Shown here: piece by piece, positions 18,148 through 27,300 of the stretch
Position numbering within the stretch: position 1 is the first letter of the stretch
Layout of the letters: the number at the start of each line of letters is the position of its first letter
Assembly: GCA_003559575.1 (NCBI GenBank)
Contig: PWKZ01000071.1
Location: forward strand, 1-38,409
Length of the DNA stretch: 38,409 nucleotides
Origin: Bradymonadales bacterium
GTDB taxonomy: Bacteria; Myxococcota_A; UBA9042; PWKZ01
Reading direction: 5' to 3'
Notes under the pieces: model-generated
The model's input: the letters and a program-made list of their open reading frames with translations, nothing else
Database searches by the model: none
What the model was told of the DNA's origin: nothing
Translations under genes and position numbers: made by a program

Positions 18148-19746
18148 ATGTCCAAGAAATCTGGTGGCAAGACAGTCCGCGCACCCGCCGCGCGTGAGAG
18201 GATCGAGGCGACGAGCCCTGCTACCCTCAAAGCCATCGGCAGCTGCGAACTCACTCCCGTGGCGGAGGTTGCCGATATCGTCGCCCGCGCTCGCGCCGCT
18301 CAGCTCGCCTGGGGAGCGCTCGACATCAGAACGCGGGTCGAGCACCTGCTCGATGTGCGCCGGGCTTTGATCGCGCGCTCCCGTGAGTTGGCCTCGGTCA
18401 TAAGCCGCGACAACGGCAAGCCGCAACTGGAAGCACTCTTGACCGAGGTCTTCCCCGTGACCGATCTCATCGGCTATTTCGGGGGTGCGGCGGAGCAAAT
18501 GCTGGCCGACAAACCGCTCAAGCTCCACAGCCCGCTACTCGTGAACAAGGTGAGTACGGTGCGGCGGCAACCACGCGGGGTGGTGGCGGTGATCGCGCCG
18601 TGGAACTATCCGTTCTCCATCCCCATGGGTGAGATTGTGCTGGCGCTCCTGGCCGGCAACGCGGTGGTGCTCAAAGGATCGACCGAGACGCCGCTGGTGG
18701 CGCAAGCAATCGAGGAGGTGATGGCGAGAGGCCTCCTGCCCGCCGGGTTGTTCTCCGTCCTCCAGGGATCGGGGAGCGAGGTCGGCGCGGCGCTCGTCAG
18801 TGCGGGAGTGGACAAGATCTCGTTCACCGGCAGCGTCGGGGTTGGACGCCGGGTCATGGCGATGGCGGCCGAGAGCCTCACGCCGGTCAAGCTCGAGCTA
18901 GGCGGCAAGGATCCCGCCATCGTGTGCGCCGACGCCGATCTGGAGCGCGCGGCGGCGGGGATTGTCTGGGGGGCATTCATGAACGCCGGCCAGACCTGCG
19001 CCTCGGTGGAGCGGGTCTACGTTCAGCGCGAGGTGGCCGAGGAGTTCATCGAGCGGGTGGTGGAGCGCACGAAAGCCATCAGGGTCGGGTTTGACGAGGA
19101 GCGCGAGAGCACCTGCTGCGACATGGGGCCGCTCGTGAGCGCCGGGCAGCTCGCGCTCGTCCGCGAGCATGTGTGCGACGCTCGCGCCAAGGGCGCCGTG
19201 GTGCGCGTCGGGGGCGGCCGGCCGGCGGGGCTCGACGAAGAGGCGCTGCCGGGCTATTTCCACGCCCCGACGGTACTCACCGAGGTCACTCACGAGATGC
19301 GCTGCATGACCGAGGAGACCTTTGGACCGACTCTACCGATCATGGTGGTCGACAGCGAGGAAGAGGCTCTGCTGCTGGCCAATGACAGCCCGTTTGGGCT
19401 CACCGCCAGCGTCTGGAGCCGCGACCGGCGGCGCGCCGCGGAGTTGGCGCGCCGGCTCAAGGCCGGGACCGTGACCATCAACGACCACAACTTCACCCAC
19501 GGGATCCCCGAAGCACCCTGGACCGGAGTCGCCGAGAGCGGCTTCGGCTCGTCGCACGGCGAGGAGGGGTTGCTGGAGATGACCTATCCCAAACATATCA
19601 GCGACGACCGCCTGCCGCTGGCTAAAAATGCCTGGTGGTTCCCTTATGACCAGCGTCTAAGTCGTTTGCTCGGCGGGGTGTTGAAGCTCATGGAGACCAG
19701 GGACAACGCTCTGCGCCACCTGAAAAACTTCTGGCAGCGCTCTTGA
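18148..19746 (+). CDS. NAD(P)-dependent aldehyde dehydrogenase
   Basis: This 532-residue aldehyde dehydrogenase superfamily enzyme oxidises an aldehyde to the acid with NAD or NADP. The cofactor segment is APWNYPFSIPM, the glycine motif is FTGSVGVGR, the general base is Glu250 (LELGGKDP) and the catalytic nucleophile is Cys284 (GQTCASVERV). The substrate is not defined; succinate semialdehyde and aliphatic or aromatic aldehydes all occur in related enzymes. The C-terminal 50 or so residues extend past the usual fold and are basic (FPYDQRLSRLLGG), perhaps contacting a membrane. AGGAGG precedes the ATG by 8 bases. It is monocistronic and converges on the rubrerythrin-like gene with 4 bases between. 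Confidence 0.94.
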   Translation: MSKKSGGKTVRAPAARERIEATSPATLKAIGSCELTPVAEVADIVARARAAQLAWGALDIRTRVEHLLDVRRALIARSRELASVISRDNGKPQLEALLTEVFPVTDLIGYFGGAAEQMLADKPLKLHSPLLVNKVSTVRRQPRGVVAVIAPWNYPFSIPMGEIVLALLAGNAVVLKGSTETPLVAQAIEEVMARGLLPAGLFSVLQGSGSEVGAALVSAGVDKISFTGSVGVGRRVMAMAAESLTPVKLELGGKDPAIVCADADLERAAAGIVWGAFMNAGQTCASVERVYVQREVAEEFIERVVERTKAIRVGFDEERESTCCDMGPLVSAGQLALVREHVCDARAKGAVVRVGGGRPAGLDEEALPGYFHAPTVLTEVTHEMRCMTEETFGPTLPIMVVDSEEEALLLANDSPFGLTASVWSRDRRRAAELARRLKAGTVTINDHNFTHGIPEAPWTGVAESGFGSSHGEEGLLEMTYPKHISDDRLPLAKNAWWFPYDQRLSRLLGGVLKLMETRDNALRHLKNFWQRS

Positions 19747-19750
19747 GCTA

Positions 19751-20233
19751 TCAGTTGGCCATCGCCTGGAGCATGCCGTTCAGGGTCCTGATGTGGCGGC
19801 GCTCTTCGGCAATGAGCTCATCGATCACGCTTTGGTCTTTCTCGCGCACCAGCGAACGCAGCTCGTGGAAGAAGAGGATGGTGTCCTTCTCGAAACCCAG
19901 CGCATAGCGCACCGCGCTCTCGTCGTCGGTCAGGTTTCGAACGATATCGCGGGCCGCCTCGGGACTCGGAAAGACTCGGTTCTCGGCCAGCGCGTGCATG
20001 TAACCCTGATACTCCTCGTCATGGCGCCACGAAGCCTCGATGTCGCCGATTCCGGAGAGCATCTCCTCGAAAATCTTGGCGTGCCGGCGCTCCTCGTCAC
20101 GCAAGTAGGAAAAGATCTCCTTGGCTTTCTGAGAACGCGCTTGTGATTGGGCCTCTTCGTAAAAGGCCTCGCCGCAGCTCTCGATCTGAACAGCGATTTC
20201 AACTACTTCGGCTCCCGAATAGGCGGTTATCAT
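19751..20233 (-). CDS. Rubrerythrin-like ferritin-family diiron protein
   Basis: This 160-residue all-helical protein carries a ferritin-like diiron site. Metal ligands are visible in helix 1 (ESCGEAFYEEA), in two EERRH motifs (EERRHAKIF near residue 48 and EERRHIRTLN near 144) and in GFEKDTILFFHEL. It lacks a C-terminal rubredoxin domain, so it is an erythrin or rubrerythrin-core type rather than a full rubrerythrin. Likely role: peroxide reduction or iron handling under low oxygen. The function is inferred from family. Confidence 0.88.
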   Translation of the reverse strand: MITAYSGAEVVEIAVQIESCGEAFYEEAQSQARSQKAKEIFSYLRDEERRHAKIFEEMLSGIGDIEASWRHDEEYQGYMHALAENRVFPSPEAARDIVRNLTDDESAVRYALGFEKDTILFFHELRSLVREKDQSVIDELIAEERRHIRTLNGMLQAMAN

Positions 20234-20605
20234 TCGCTACCTCCGTGACACGTTGGTGGCGGTGGCCCGCTATCACTTGCGGTCCACCAAGGGTTGTCGT
20301 CGGGATTTCAAGCTGTGCTCAAGAGCACTCCCTGCCAGCCGGCAATTTACACCGAACGGTCGAACACACGCAAGCTTGAAGTCGACAAATGGCCATTCCC
20401 ACGAGGGTTTTGAGACGCGAGGGCAACCGCCCGCGCTACTAATTACAACCCCGAAAACCAGGGATCCCGCAGGTGGCTGTCGGCCATGGATTGAGGGCTG
20501 ACCAAAAACCGCAATGGATAGCGTTGACGAGGATAGCGCATCTTAGTATATTCCCGCTCGGTAGTGCTCTGGCGGTAGGAATTCGCAAAGAAAGGTGATG
20601 TAGAT
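20234..20605. other. Intergenic region with the fdhB promoter
   Basis: These 372 bases lie between the minus-strand ferritin-like gene and plus-strand fdhB. The right end holds a strong sigma70-type promoter, given separately. The rest shows no convincing reading frame, RNA gene or long repeat. Part of it (20400-20600) is less GC-rich than the genes on either side. Confidence 0.5.
20524..20552 (+). promoter_or_regulatory. Sigma70-type promoter of the fdhB-rnfDC operon
   Basis: TTGACG (20524-20529) and TATATT (20547-20552) are separated by exactly 17 bases, each matching consensus at 5 of 6 positions. Transcription would start near 20559, giving a leader of about 45 bases before the fdhB ATG at 20606, which has AAGGTGAT 6 bases upstream. 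It is the best promoter in the window. Confidence 0.75.
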
Positions 20606-21379
20606 ATGAAGGTCGCGATGCTCAACGATGTCACCCGCTGCATGGCCTGTCGCGGGTGTCAGACTGCCTGTAAGCAATGGAACAGCTTACCGGCCCAAGA
20701 GACCAAGTTCACCGGCAGCTACGAGAACCCGCCCTCGTTGTCACCCATCACATGGACCCGGATCATGTTCCGGGAGCACGGGAACAATGGCAACGCGCGG
20801 TGGCTGTTTGCCAAGATGCACTGCATGCACTGTCAAGACGCCCCGTGCGTCGACGTCTGCCCGAGCGGCGCGATGCAATACACGGACAAGGGGACGGTCA
20901 GGGTCGATGCCGAAAAGTGCATCGCTTGCAGCTACTGCGTCGCCAACTGCCCGTTCCTTGTGGCCCAATACGACAAGAGCATGGGCGTCGCTCGAAAATG
21001 CACGTTCTGCTACGACCGGATCTCCAACGGGATGGAGCCCGCGTGCAGCCAAGCCTGCCCCACCGACGCCATTGAGTACGGCGAACAGAGCGCGATGCTC
21101 AGAAAGGCGCAGGAGCGAGTCAAGACGCTCAAAGCCCGTGGGATCAAAGGCGCCCATATTTACGGTAAGGACGAGATGGGCGGCATGGCGATGCTCTATG
21201 TCCTCGCTGATCGCCCGTCGGCCTACGGCCTGCCCGACGATCCGGTGGCGCCCGTGGCGGCTACGCTGTGGGGCACCATCTTCAAGCCGGTGCGCACCCT
21301 GGCGGTGGTCGGAGCCGTGGCGGTTGGCTTCGTTGTAAATCGCCGGCGTGCCAGAGAACAGAATCCTGAGCGGTCCTGA
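20606..21379 (+). CDS. fdhB: Formate dehydrogenase iron-sulfur (beta) subunit
   Basis: This 257-residue protein should carry four [4Fe-4S] clusters. Cysteine motifs are CMACRGCQTACK (N-terminus), CMHCQDAPCVDVCP, CIACSYCVANCP and CTFCYDR...ACSQACP, the pattern of FdnH/HybA-type electron-transfer subunits. Near the C-terminus a single hydrophobic segment (about 222-243, TLAVVGAVAVGFVV) is followed by arginines (NRRRAREQ), as in the FdnH anchor with the clusters on the periplasmic side. It has no signal peptide of its own, so export with FdhA through Tat is likely. It opens the fdhB-rnfD-rnfC operon, apart from its catalytic partner fdhA, which lies about 3 kb away on the other strand. A beta subunit for another molybdopterin enzyme is possible, but the neighbouring fdhA and fdhE favour formate dehydrogenase. 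Confidence 0.88.
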   Translation: MKVAMLNDVTRCMACRGCQTACKQWNSLPAQETKFTGSYENPPSLSPITWTRIMFREHGNNGNARWLFAKMHCMHCQDAPCVDVCPSGAMQYTDKGTVRVDAEKCIACSYCVANCPFLVAQYDKSMGVARKCTFCYDRISNGMEPACSQACPTDAIEYGEQSAMLRKAQERVKTLKARGIKGAHIYGKDEMGGMAMLYVLADRPSAYGLPDDPVAPVAATLWGTIFKPVRTLAVVGAVAVGFVVNRRRAREQNPERS

Positions 21380-21392
21380 GGGAGGTGTTCGC

Positions 21393-22406
21393 ATGCGTGA
21401 GGAACGCAAATTCTCCGTCACAGAGCCCCCGCATATTTCTTCCGGGGAGACGGTCCCGCGGGCCATGCTGGATACCATTCTAGCGCTGGTCCCGGTTACA
21501 TTGGTTGCCATTTATTTCTACCGCTTGAACGCGGTGTTTCTGATCGGGGTCTGCCTGCTAGCGGCGGTCGTGACCGACGCGGTGGCCCGGAAGATCAAGG
21601 GGCGCAAGCCGAGTGTCAGCGACCTCAGTGTCCTCGTCACCGGCCTCATCCTGGCGCTCTGTTTCTCGCCGCTCACCAACTGGTGGACCGCGGTCTTCGC
21701 CACCGTCTTGGCGGTCGGCATCGGCAAAGAGTGGATGGGCGGCCTCGGCTGGAACCGGTTCAACCCGGCGGCCTTCGGTCGCGCCGGGGTAATAGTCCTG
21801 GCGCCGGTGACCGTGTTCTTGAACCGCCAGTTCGCGGGATGGAATGTCTCGTTCCCGATGTCCCCCGACGTGGTCGACTCGGTCAGCGGCGCGACCCCAC
21901 TCACGATGATCGCAAGTCCCCAAATGACCCTGGACGTTCCGCACCTGCAGCTGCTGCTGGCCAACCCCGGCGGCGGCGGACTGGCGGAGACCTCGGCTCT
22001 CGCGCTGCTCTTGGGGGGCGCCTACTTGCTCTACCGGCAACACATTACATGGCACATCCCCGTCTCGATTTTGGGCGCGGTCGCGGTGCTGACGACGATC
22101 CTTGGGCACAACCCGGCCGACCACCTCCTGACCGGTGGGCTCATGCTGGGCGCGCTGTTCATGGCCACCGACTGGGTCACGTCGCCTATCACGGATCCGG
22201 GGCGGATCATCTTCGGGGTACTCATCGGAGTCCTGGTCGTCGTCTTCCGCGTCTTCTTGGGCCCGACCGAGGGTGTCGCGTTCGCGATCCTCATCATGAA
22301 CGCATTCGTGCCACTCATCGACCGGCTAACGAGACGTGGCGTGTTCGGCCAGTTAAACGCGGCCAAAGCGGCGGCGGCTAAAGCGACTGCAACTAAAGCG
22401 GCCTAG
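21393..22406 (+). CDS. rnfD: RnfD/NqrB-family membrane flavoprotein subunit
   Basis: This 337-residue polytopic protein belongs to the NqrB/RnfD family, membrane subunits of the Rnf and Na+-NQR ion pumps. The motif SGATPLT (about residues 168-174) matches the site whose threonine binds FMN covalently in RnfD and NqrB. GWNRFNPAAFGRAG and the late FMATDWVTSPITDPGRIIFG stretch are also family signatures. GGAGG lies 8 bases before the ATG, 13 bases after fdhB. Canonical rnf order is C-D-G-E-A-B; here D precedes C and none of the others is present. The C-terminal tail is Ala/Lys-rich (AAKAAAAKATATKAA). Likely role: electron transfer through the membrane, possibly coupled to ions or to quinone. Confidence 0.9.
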   Translation: MREERKFSVTEPPHISSGETVPRAMLDTILALVPVTLVAIYFYRLNAVFLIGVCLLAAVVTDAVARKIKGRKPSVSDLSVLVTGLILALCFSPLTNWWTAVFATVLAVGIGKEWMGGLGWNRFNPAAFGRAGVIVLAPVTVFLNRQFAGWNVSFPMSPDVVDSVSGATPLTMIASPQMTLDVPHLQLLLANPGGGGLAETSALALLLGGAYLLYRQHITWHIPVSILGAVAVLTTILGHNPADHLLTGGLMLGALFMATDWVTSPITDPGRIIFGVLIGVLVVVFRVFLGPTEGVAFAILIMNAFVPLIDRLTRRGVFGQLNAAKAAAAKATATKAA

Positions 22407-22421
22407 CGAGGAGGTGGGTTC

Positions 22422-23750
22422 ATGTCCAACGGAACTTTCACCGGGGGCATCCATCCCCCGGACTACAAGGAAGCAACGAGTCAGCTCGCCATCGAGGATA
22501 TCGCGCTTCCCGATGAAATTTTCATCCCCCTGAGCCAGCACATCGGGGCCCCCTGCACGGCATGTGTCGAGGTGGGCGCCGATGTCTCGAAGGGACAGAA
22601 GATCGGCGACTCCGAGTCATTCGTCTCAGCGCCGGTGTGCTCTTCCGTGACCGGCAGAGTGACCGCGATTGAGAAACGAAAGCACTTCACCGGCCAAGAG
22701 GTGCTGGGCGTCGCAATCAAGGTCGGTTCGCAAGAGGACCAGGCGAAGACCAACTACCTCAAGGCCATCCCGGCCTGGGAGGAGGCCGACCTCGATGAGC
22801 TTCGCAAGTTGGTCCGCGAGGCAGGGATCGTTGGTCTGGGCGGCGCCGCCTTCCCCACCAGCGTCAAGCTGTCCCCGCCGGCCGACGCCCCCATCGACAC
22901 CGTCATCATCAACGGCTGCGAGTGTGAGCCGTTCTTGACCTGCGACCATCGCTTGTTGCTCGAGAAGACCGAAGACGTGATTGTCGGCAGCCTGATCATG
23001 AAACGCGTGGTCGGGGCTTCCCGAGTCATAATCGGGATCGAGGACAACAAGCCCGACGCCATTGCACATATGACCAAGGCGACGGCCTCATATCCCGACG
23101 TGACCGTCACGGCGCTGCACACCAAGTACCCGCAAGGGGCCGAGAAGCAGCTCATCAAGGCGACCATCGACCGCGAGGTGCCGATGCGCGGCCTCCCCAT
23201 GAAGGTCGGCGCGCTCGTGCACAACGTGGGGACGGCGCTCGCCCTCTCCGAGGCCGTCCGTCTCGGCAAGCCGCTCATCGAGCGGGTAATCACCGTCTCG
23301 GGCCCCGGTGTCAAGCGGCCGTGCAACCTCCGCGTGCCCCTCGGGACACCGCTCAACCACCTGATCGCGCACGCGGGCGGCCTCAACGCCGCCGCCGCCA
23401 GGATCGTGTTGGGTGGCCCGATGACAGGCTGGGCGCAGGCCGACCTCAGCGCCTCGGTCGTCAAGGGGACCAGCGGCCTCTTGGCCCTTGACAAGGCACT
23501 CGCCGCCACACGCGACGAGTACCACGACTGCGTGCGTTGCCAGCGGTGCGTGCGCGCCTGCCCGATGTATCTCTATCCCAACTTCTTGGCCACCGCCGCC
23601 GAGCACAAACAGTGGTCGGCGGCCGACAAAGACGGCGCCCTCGACTGCGTCGAGTGCGGCGCGTGCGCTTTCGACTGCCCCGCCAACCGCCCCATGGTCC
23701 GCTTCATCCGCGACGCCAAGGCGGCGGTGATGGCCCGTCAGAGGGCTTAA
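22422..23750 (+). CDS. rnfC: RnfC-family electron transport subunit
   Basis: This 442-residue cytoplasmic-side subunit resembles RnfC. The N-terminal domain starts GGIHPPDYKEAT, near the usual GGIHPP motif, followed by a biotinyl-like beta region. The central NuoF-like flavin/NADH-binding domain has GLGGAAFPTSVKL (about residues 139-151) and NGCECEPFLTCDHRL. Two C-terminal [4Fe-4S] motifs are CVRCQRCVRACP and CVECGACAFDCP. In known Rnf complexes this subunit exchanges electrons with NAD. It lies 15 bases after rnfD. With no RnfB in the window, the partner of its clusters is unknown. Downstream, 23751-23979 holds an AGCGTTTG tandem repeat and no clear terminator. Confidence 0.92.
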   Translation: MSNGTFTGGIHPPDYKEATSQLAIEDIALPDEIFIPLSQHIGAPCTACVEVGADVSKGQKIGDSESFVSAPVCSSVTGRVTAIEKRKHFTGQEVLGVAIKVGSQEDQAKTNYLKAIPAWEEADLDELRKLVREAGIVGLGGAAFPTSVKLSPPADAPIDTVIINGCECEPFLTCDHRLLLEKTEDVIVGSLIMKRVVGASRVIIGIEDNKPDAIAHMTKATASYPDVTVTALHTKYPQGAEKQLIKATIDREVPMRGLPMKVGALVHNVGTALALSEAVRLGKPLIERVITVSGPGVKRPCNLRVPLGTPLNHLIAHAGGLNAAAARIVLGGPMTGWAQADLSASVVKGTSGLLALDKALAATRDEYHDCVRCQRCVRACPMYLYPNFLATAAEHKQWSAADKDGALDCVECGACAFDCPANRPMVRFIRDAKAAVMARQRA

Positions 23751-23979
23751 CGCACCGATAATGAGCCTTCAGCGTTTGAGCGTTTGAGCGCTCCCCCTCT
23801 CCGGCAATGAGCTTACGGCGATGGCCGCGATCATCCGCCGACAATTCGCTCAGCGATGTCTCGCGGCGCAAAAACACTCGCAATAACGTTGATTTGGTCG
23901 CCCCACACTGGATCTCCGCTGCGGACGGGCTAAAATGAGCATTGCAGGGACGATTAATGTCCCGGGGAAGGGAGACGCG

Positions 23980-24219
23980 ATGTCCAAGAAGTGTCCCGAC
24001 TGTGGAGCCCCGGTCTCAAAAAGGGGCGGACTCTGTCGGAAGTGTGAATTCGCCTACACCATGTCCGGGTCGTGTACGGGGGTCAAGTACCCTTGTTCTT
24101 ACCACTGCAAGGCATGTTTTTACGACCGGCTCTATGACTCGCGAGGCCGATTCCCACGCGCCGGCGGGGCGTCACGCAAAGCTGACGAGCGCCCCGCCCC
24201 CTCCGCGCATGAAGGGTAG
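23980..24219 (+). CDS. Small cysteine-rich zinc-ribbon protein, unknown function
   Basis: This 79-residue protein has an N-terminal zinc ribbon (CPDCGAPV ... CRKC) and a second cysteine/histidine cluster (CTGVKYPCSYHCKACFYDR). At least eight cysteines lie within the first 50 residues, enough for two metal sites; the basic tail is probably disordered. GGGAG lies upstream of the ATG. A TAAAAT at 23931-23936 could be a -10 element but lacks a good -35. I do not recognise the family. Its place between rnfC and the end of fdhA suggests a link to the formate dehydrogenase module, perhaps in metal or cluster handling, but that is inference from position only. Confidence 0.65.
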   Translation: MSKKCPDCGAPVSKRGGLCRKCEFAYTMSGSCTGVKYPCSYHCKACFYDRLYDSRGRFPRAGGASRKADERPAPSAHEG

Positions 24220-24337
24220 GAGTATCTAGTTCCCATCCGGAAGGCCCGGATCCCGCAGTTCGCTTTAATTTTTTTGCAAAAATTTTCAGCTCGGGACCAG
24301 CGATTCCAATCGCCTGGCTGAATGCTGACGGTCGGCG

Positions 24338-24372
24338 GTTCGCACCCGTAGACGAAGTCTACGGGTGCGAAC
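24338..24372. terminator. Perfect 16-bp hairpin just past the fdhA stop
   Basis: The arms at 24338-24353 and 24357-24372 are perfectly complementary (16 bp) around a 3-base loop. The hairpin begins 4 bases after the fdhA stop codon on the minus strand, and converging transcripts from the zinc-ribbon gene also run into it. No U-tract follows on either strand. An AT-rich palindrome (24268-24285) lies about 50 bases beyond it for fdhA transcripts. It probably ends or stabilises the converging messages. Confidence 0.7.
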
Positions 24373-24376
24373 TATC

Positions 24377-27300
24377 TCAAGCCTTCTTCACGTTGCAGAG
24401 GAATGCCTTGTACTCCGGGATGGTCGTGTTGGGATCACCGACCGACGGGCTCAGGTCGTTGGTCACCGCGCCCGTGCTCATCCCCTTGAACCCCCAGTGC
24501 CAGGGCATCCCAACGATATGCTGTTTCTTGCCTTGGATCATCACCGGCGGGATCCGGTTGGTGACGCAAGCCTTGGCCGTGATGCCCTCCTGGTTGCCGT
24601 CGATGAAGAGTCGCTTGCTCTCGATCAGGACATCGTCACCGTTATTGATGCCAAGCTCGCCGGCCAGCTCTTCGCTCAGCTCGATGAACAGCTCCGGCAT
24701 CAGCTCATTGAGCCAGGGGACGTTGCGCGTCTGAATGCCTGACTGGTAGTGCTCGGTCAGACGGTACGTGGTGATGATGTAGGGGTAGCGCGCCCGCTCC
24801 TCATCGGTCTCGACCGTGTGATCGGCGTAGAACCGCTGACTCGCCGGGTTGTAGGTCGCCCGCGGGTAGAGCAGGTTCGGCACCGGGCTCTCGGCCGGCT
24901 CGTAGTGCGCCGGGAATGAGCCGTCGCGGAGGGCATTGATGCAGTGCAGCCGGCCGACACCCTCGGGGAGCATGATGAACGGGTTCTTGGTCGAGGTCTC
25001 GAGATCCCACGTTCCGGGGATGTCGGGGATGTCGTTGCCGACCCACCGCTGCTCGGTCTCGCTCCACCAGATGACCGGGACGTCGGGGTTGTAGGGCTTG
25101 CCGTTTACATCGGCCGAGGCACGGTTGTAGACGATCCGGCGATTGAGCGGCCAGGCGAACGACCAGCCCAGGTGAGAGCCGATACCCTCTTTCTCCTTGA
25201 CGCGGTTCTTGGTCGCCGGTTTCTCGTAGTCGTTGTAGTAGCCGCTGTAAAGCCAGTTGCCACAAGCGGTCGAGCCGTCGTCTTTCAGCCCGACGAAGTT
25301 GGTCACGAGCGATCCGTCGGCGGTGTTGTAGCCGTTCAAGTCCTTGCAGACCTTGACGATATCAATCTCGCCACCTGGGCCGTCGTAGTCCCAGAACATC
25401 TTGGTGATCGGCTCAGGCCGCGTGCCACCCTCGGCCGTGTAGTTTGCTTGTAGGCGCTTGAACAGCTCGTTGACGATCCACAGGTCGGATTTGGCCTCGC
25501 CCGGCGGCTCCTGAGCTTTCCAGCCCCACTGGATCCAGCGACCGCTGTTGGCCTTGCTACCCTCGCGCTCGTAAGCGCCGGCCGCCGGAAGGATAAACAC
25601 CTCGGTGTCGATCTCGGCGGGGTTCATTCCAGGCCCTTCCCAGAACGACGCCGTCTCGTTTTCAAACAGATCCACCGAAACGAGCCACTTGAGGTTCTTT
25701 TGATAGTTGCGTTTGTCGCGGGCGCTCGGCCCGGAGACGGCGGGGTTGTCGGCCCAGCAGATCATCCCCTCGATCTCGCCCTCGCTCATGGCCTTGTACA
25801 TCGCGATGTGCGAGTGGTCGAGGCCGTCGAGCTTGGGCATCCACTGGTAGCCGAACTCGTTTCTTTCCGTGGCGTTGTCGCCGTAGAACGCCTTGAGCAG
25901 GCTGACCATGTATTTGGGGCGGTTGGCCCACCAGCCGGACGGCGGGGTGGTGAGCCGCCTATACTCGGCCAAGGTCGGGTGAGCGCCTTGCTGTGGTGTC
26001 GGGTTGTAGCCCGGGATGATGTGATAGAGCATGGCCATGTCGGTGGAACCCTGCACGTTCGACTGGCCGCGCTGGGCGTTGACACCACCGCCCGCGATCC
26101 CCATGTTACCGAGCAGGAGCTGCGCCATGGCGATAGCGCGCACGGCTTGCGCCCCGTGGGTGAACTGGGTGATGCCCATCGCGTAGAGGATGTTGCCGGC
26201 CTTGCCGGCCTTGCCGGTGGTGCTGAAGAGCCGGTAGGACTCTTCCAGCGCCGCGCGATCGGCGCCGGTCATATTGCTGACATTCTCGATCGTGTACCTG
26301 GCGTAATGCTTCTTCATCAACTGAAGCACACAGTTGGGATCGCTCAGGGTCGGATCCTTCTTGATGTTGCCCTCTTCGTCCCGCTGATATTGCCACGTCT
26401 CCTGGTCGTAGCTTGTGGCGTTCCGGACGGGATCTTCGAACGCCCCCGAGAACAACCCCGTCTCCTCGTCAAACTCGAAGCCTTCATTGATCAGGTACGA
26501 GGCGTTGGTGTAGTTAAGGACGTAGTCGGACTGATACGCCTTGTTCTCGAGAGCATAGTGAATCAGTCCTGCGAGATAGGCGATGTTGGTGCCCGGCCGG
26601 ATCTGCACGTACACGTCCGCGACGGCGGCCGTGCGCGACATGCGAGGATCCACCGCAATCAGCTTGGCGCCCTTCTTCTCGCGCGCCTTCTCGATCCATC
26701 GCATCGAGATCGGGTGGTTCTCGGCCGTGTTCCCCCCGATATTGATGAACACGTCGGAATGCTGGTAGTCATTCCAATGGTTGGTCATGCAGCCACGCCC
26801 GAATGATGCCGCCAGACCGGCGACGGTGACGGAGTGTCAAAGACGGGCACAGTGGTCGATCTGGATCACCCCCATCGCACGCGCCATCTTGTGGAAGAGG
26901 TAGTTCTCCTCGCAGGTACAAAAGGCGCTACCCAGCCAAGAGATGGCTTTCGTGCGGTTGACCGTCACCGCCCGGCCGTCGACCGTGGCAGTCTCTTCAA
27001 AGTTCCGATCGCGGGTGTCCTTGATCTTCGCCGCGATCTCGGCGAGCGCCCACTCCCAGTCCTTCTCCTCGTACTTGTCGCTTCCGGGAGCGCGGTAGAG
27101 GGGTTTGGTCAGACGCTTGGGGTTGGGTTGAGGCCGGCCATGTCTGTCAAAGACATAGGACATGTTGTAGTGCGAGGCGCCCTTGCTGCAAAGGGTCCCC
27201 TCGTTGATGGGGTGCCCGGGGTCGCCTTCGGCGTTGACGATTACGCCGTCCCGCACATGGCAGATGAGCCCACACCCCACACCACAAAACGTGCATGTGG

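Noticed and set aside
24268-24285. AT-rich palindrome AATTTTTTTGCAAAAATT as an intrinsic terminator by itself
   Set aside because: The stem is all A-T apart from the loop and would be weak. The GC-rich 16-bp hairpin nearby is the stronger structure, so I only mention it as a possible helper.
26789-26839. A stop codon in fdhA that would make it a pseudogene split in two
   Set aside because: The stop is TGA at the exact selenocysteine position of the family, the frame is unbroken on both sides, and a SECIS-like hairpin follows.
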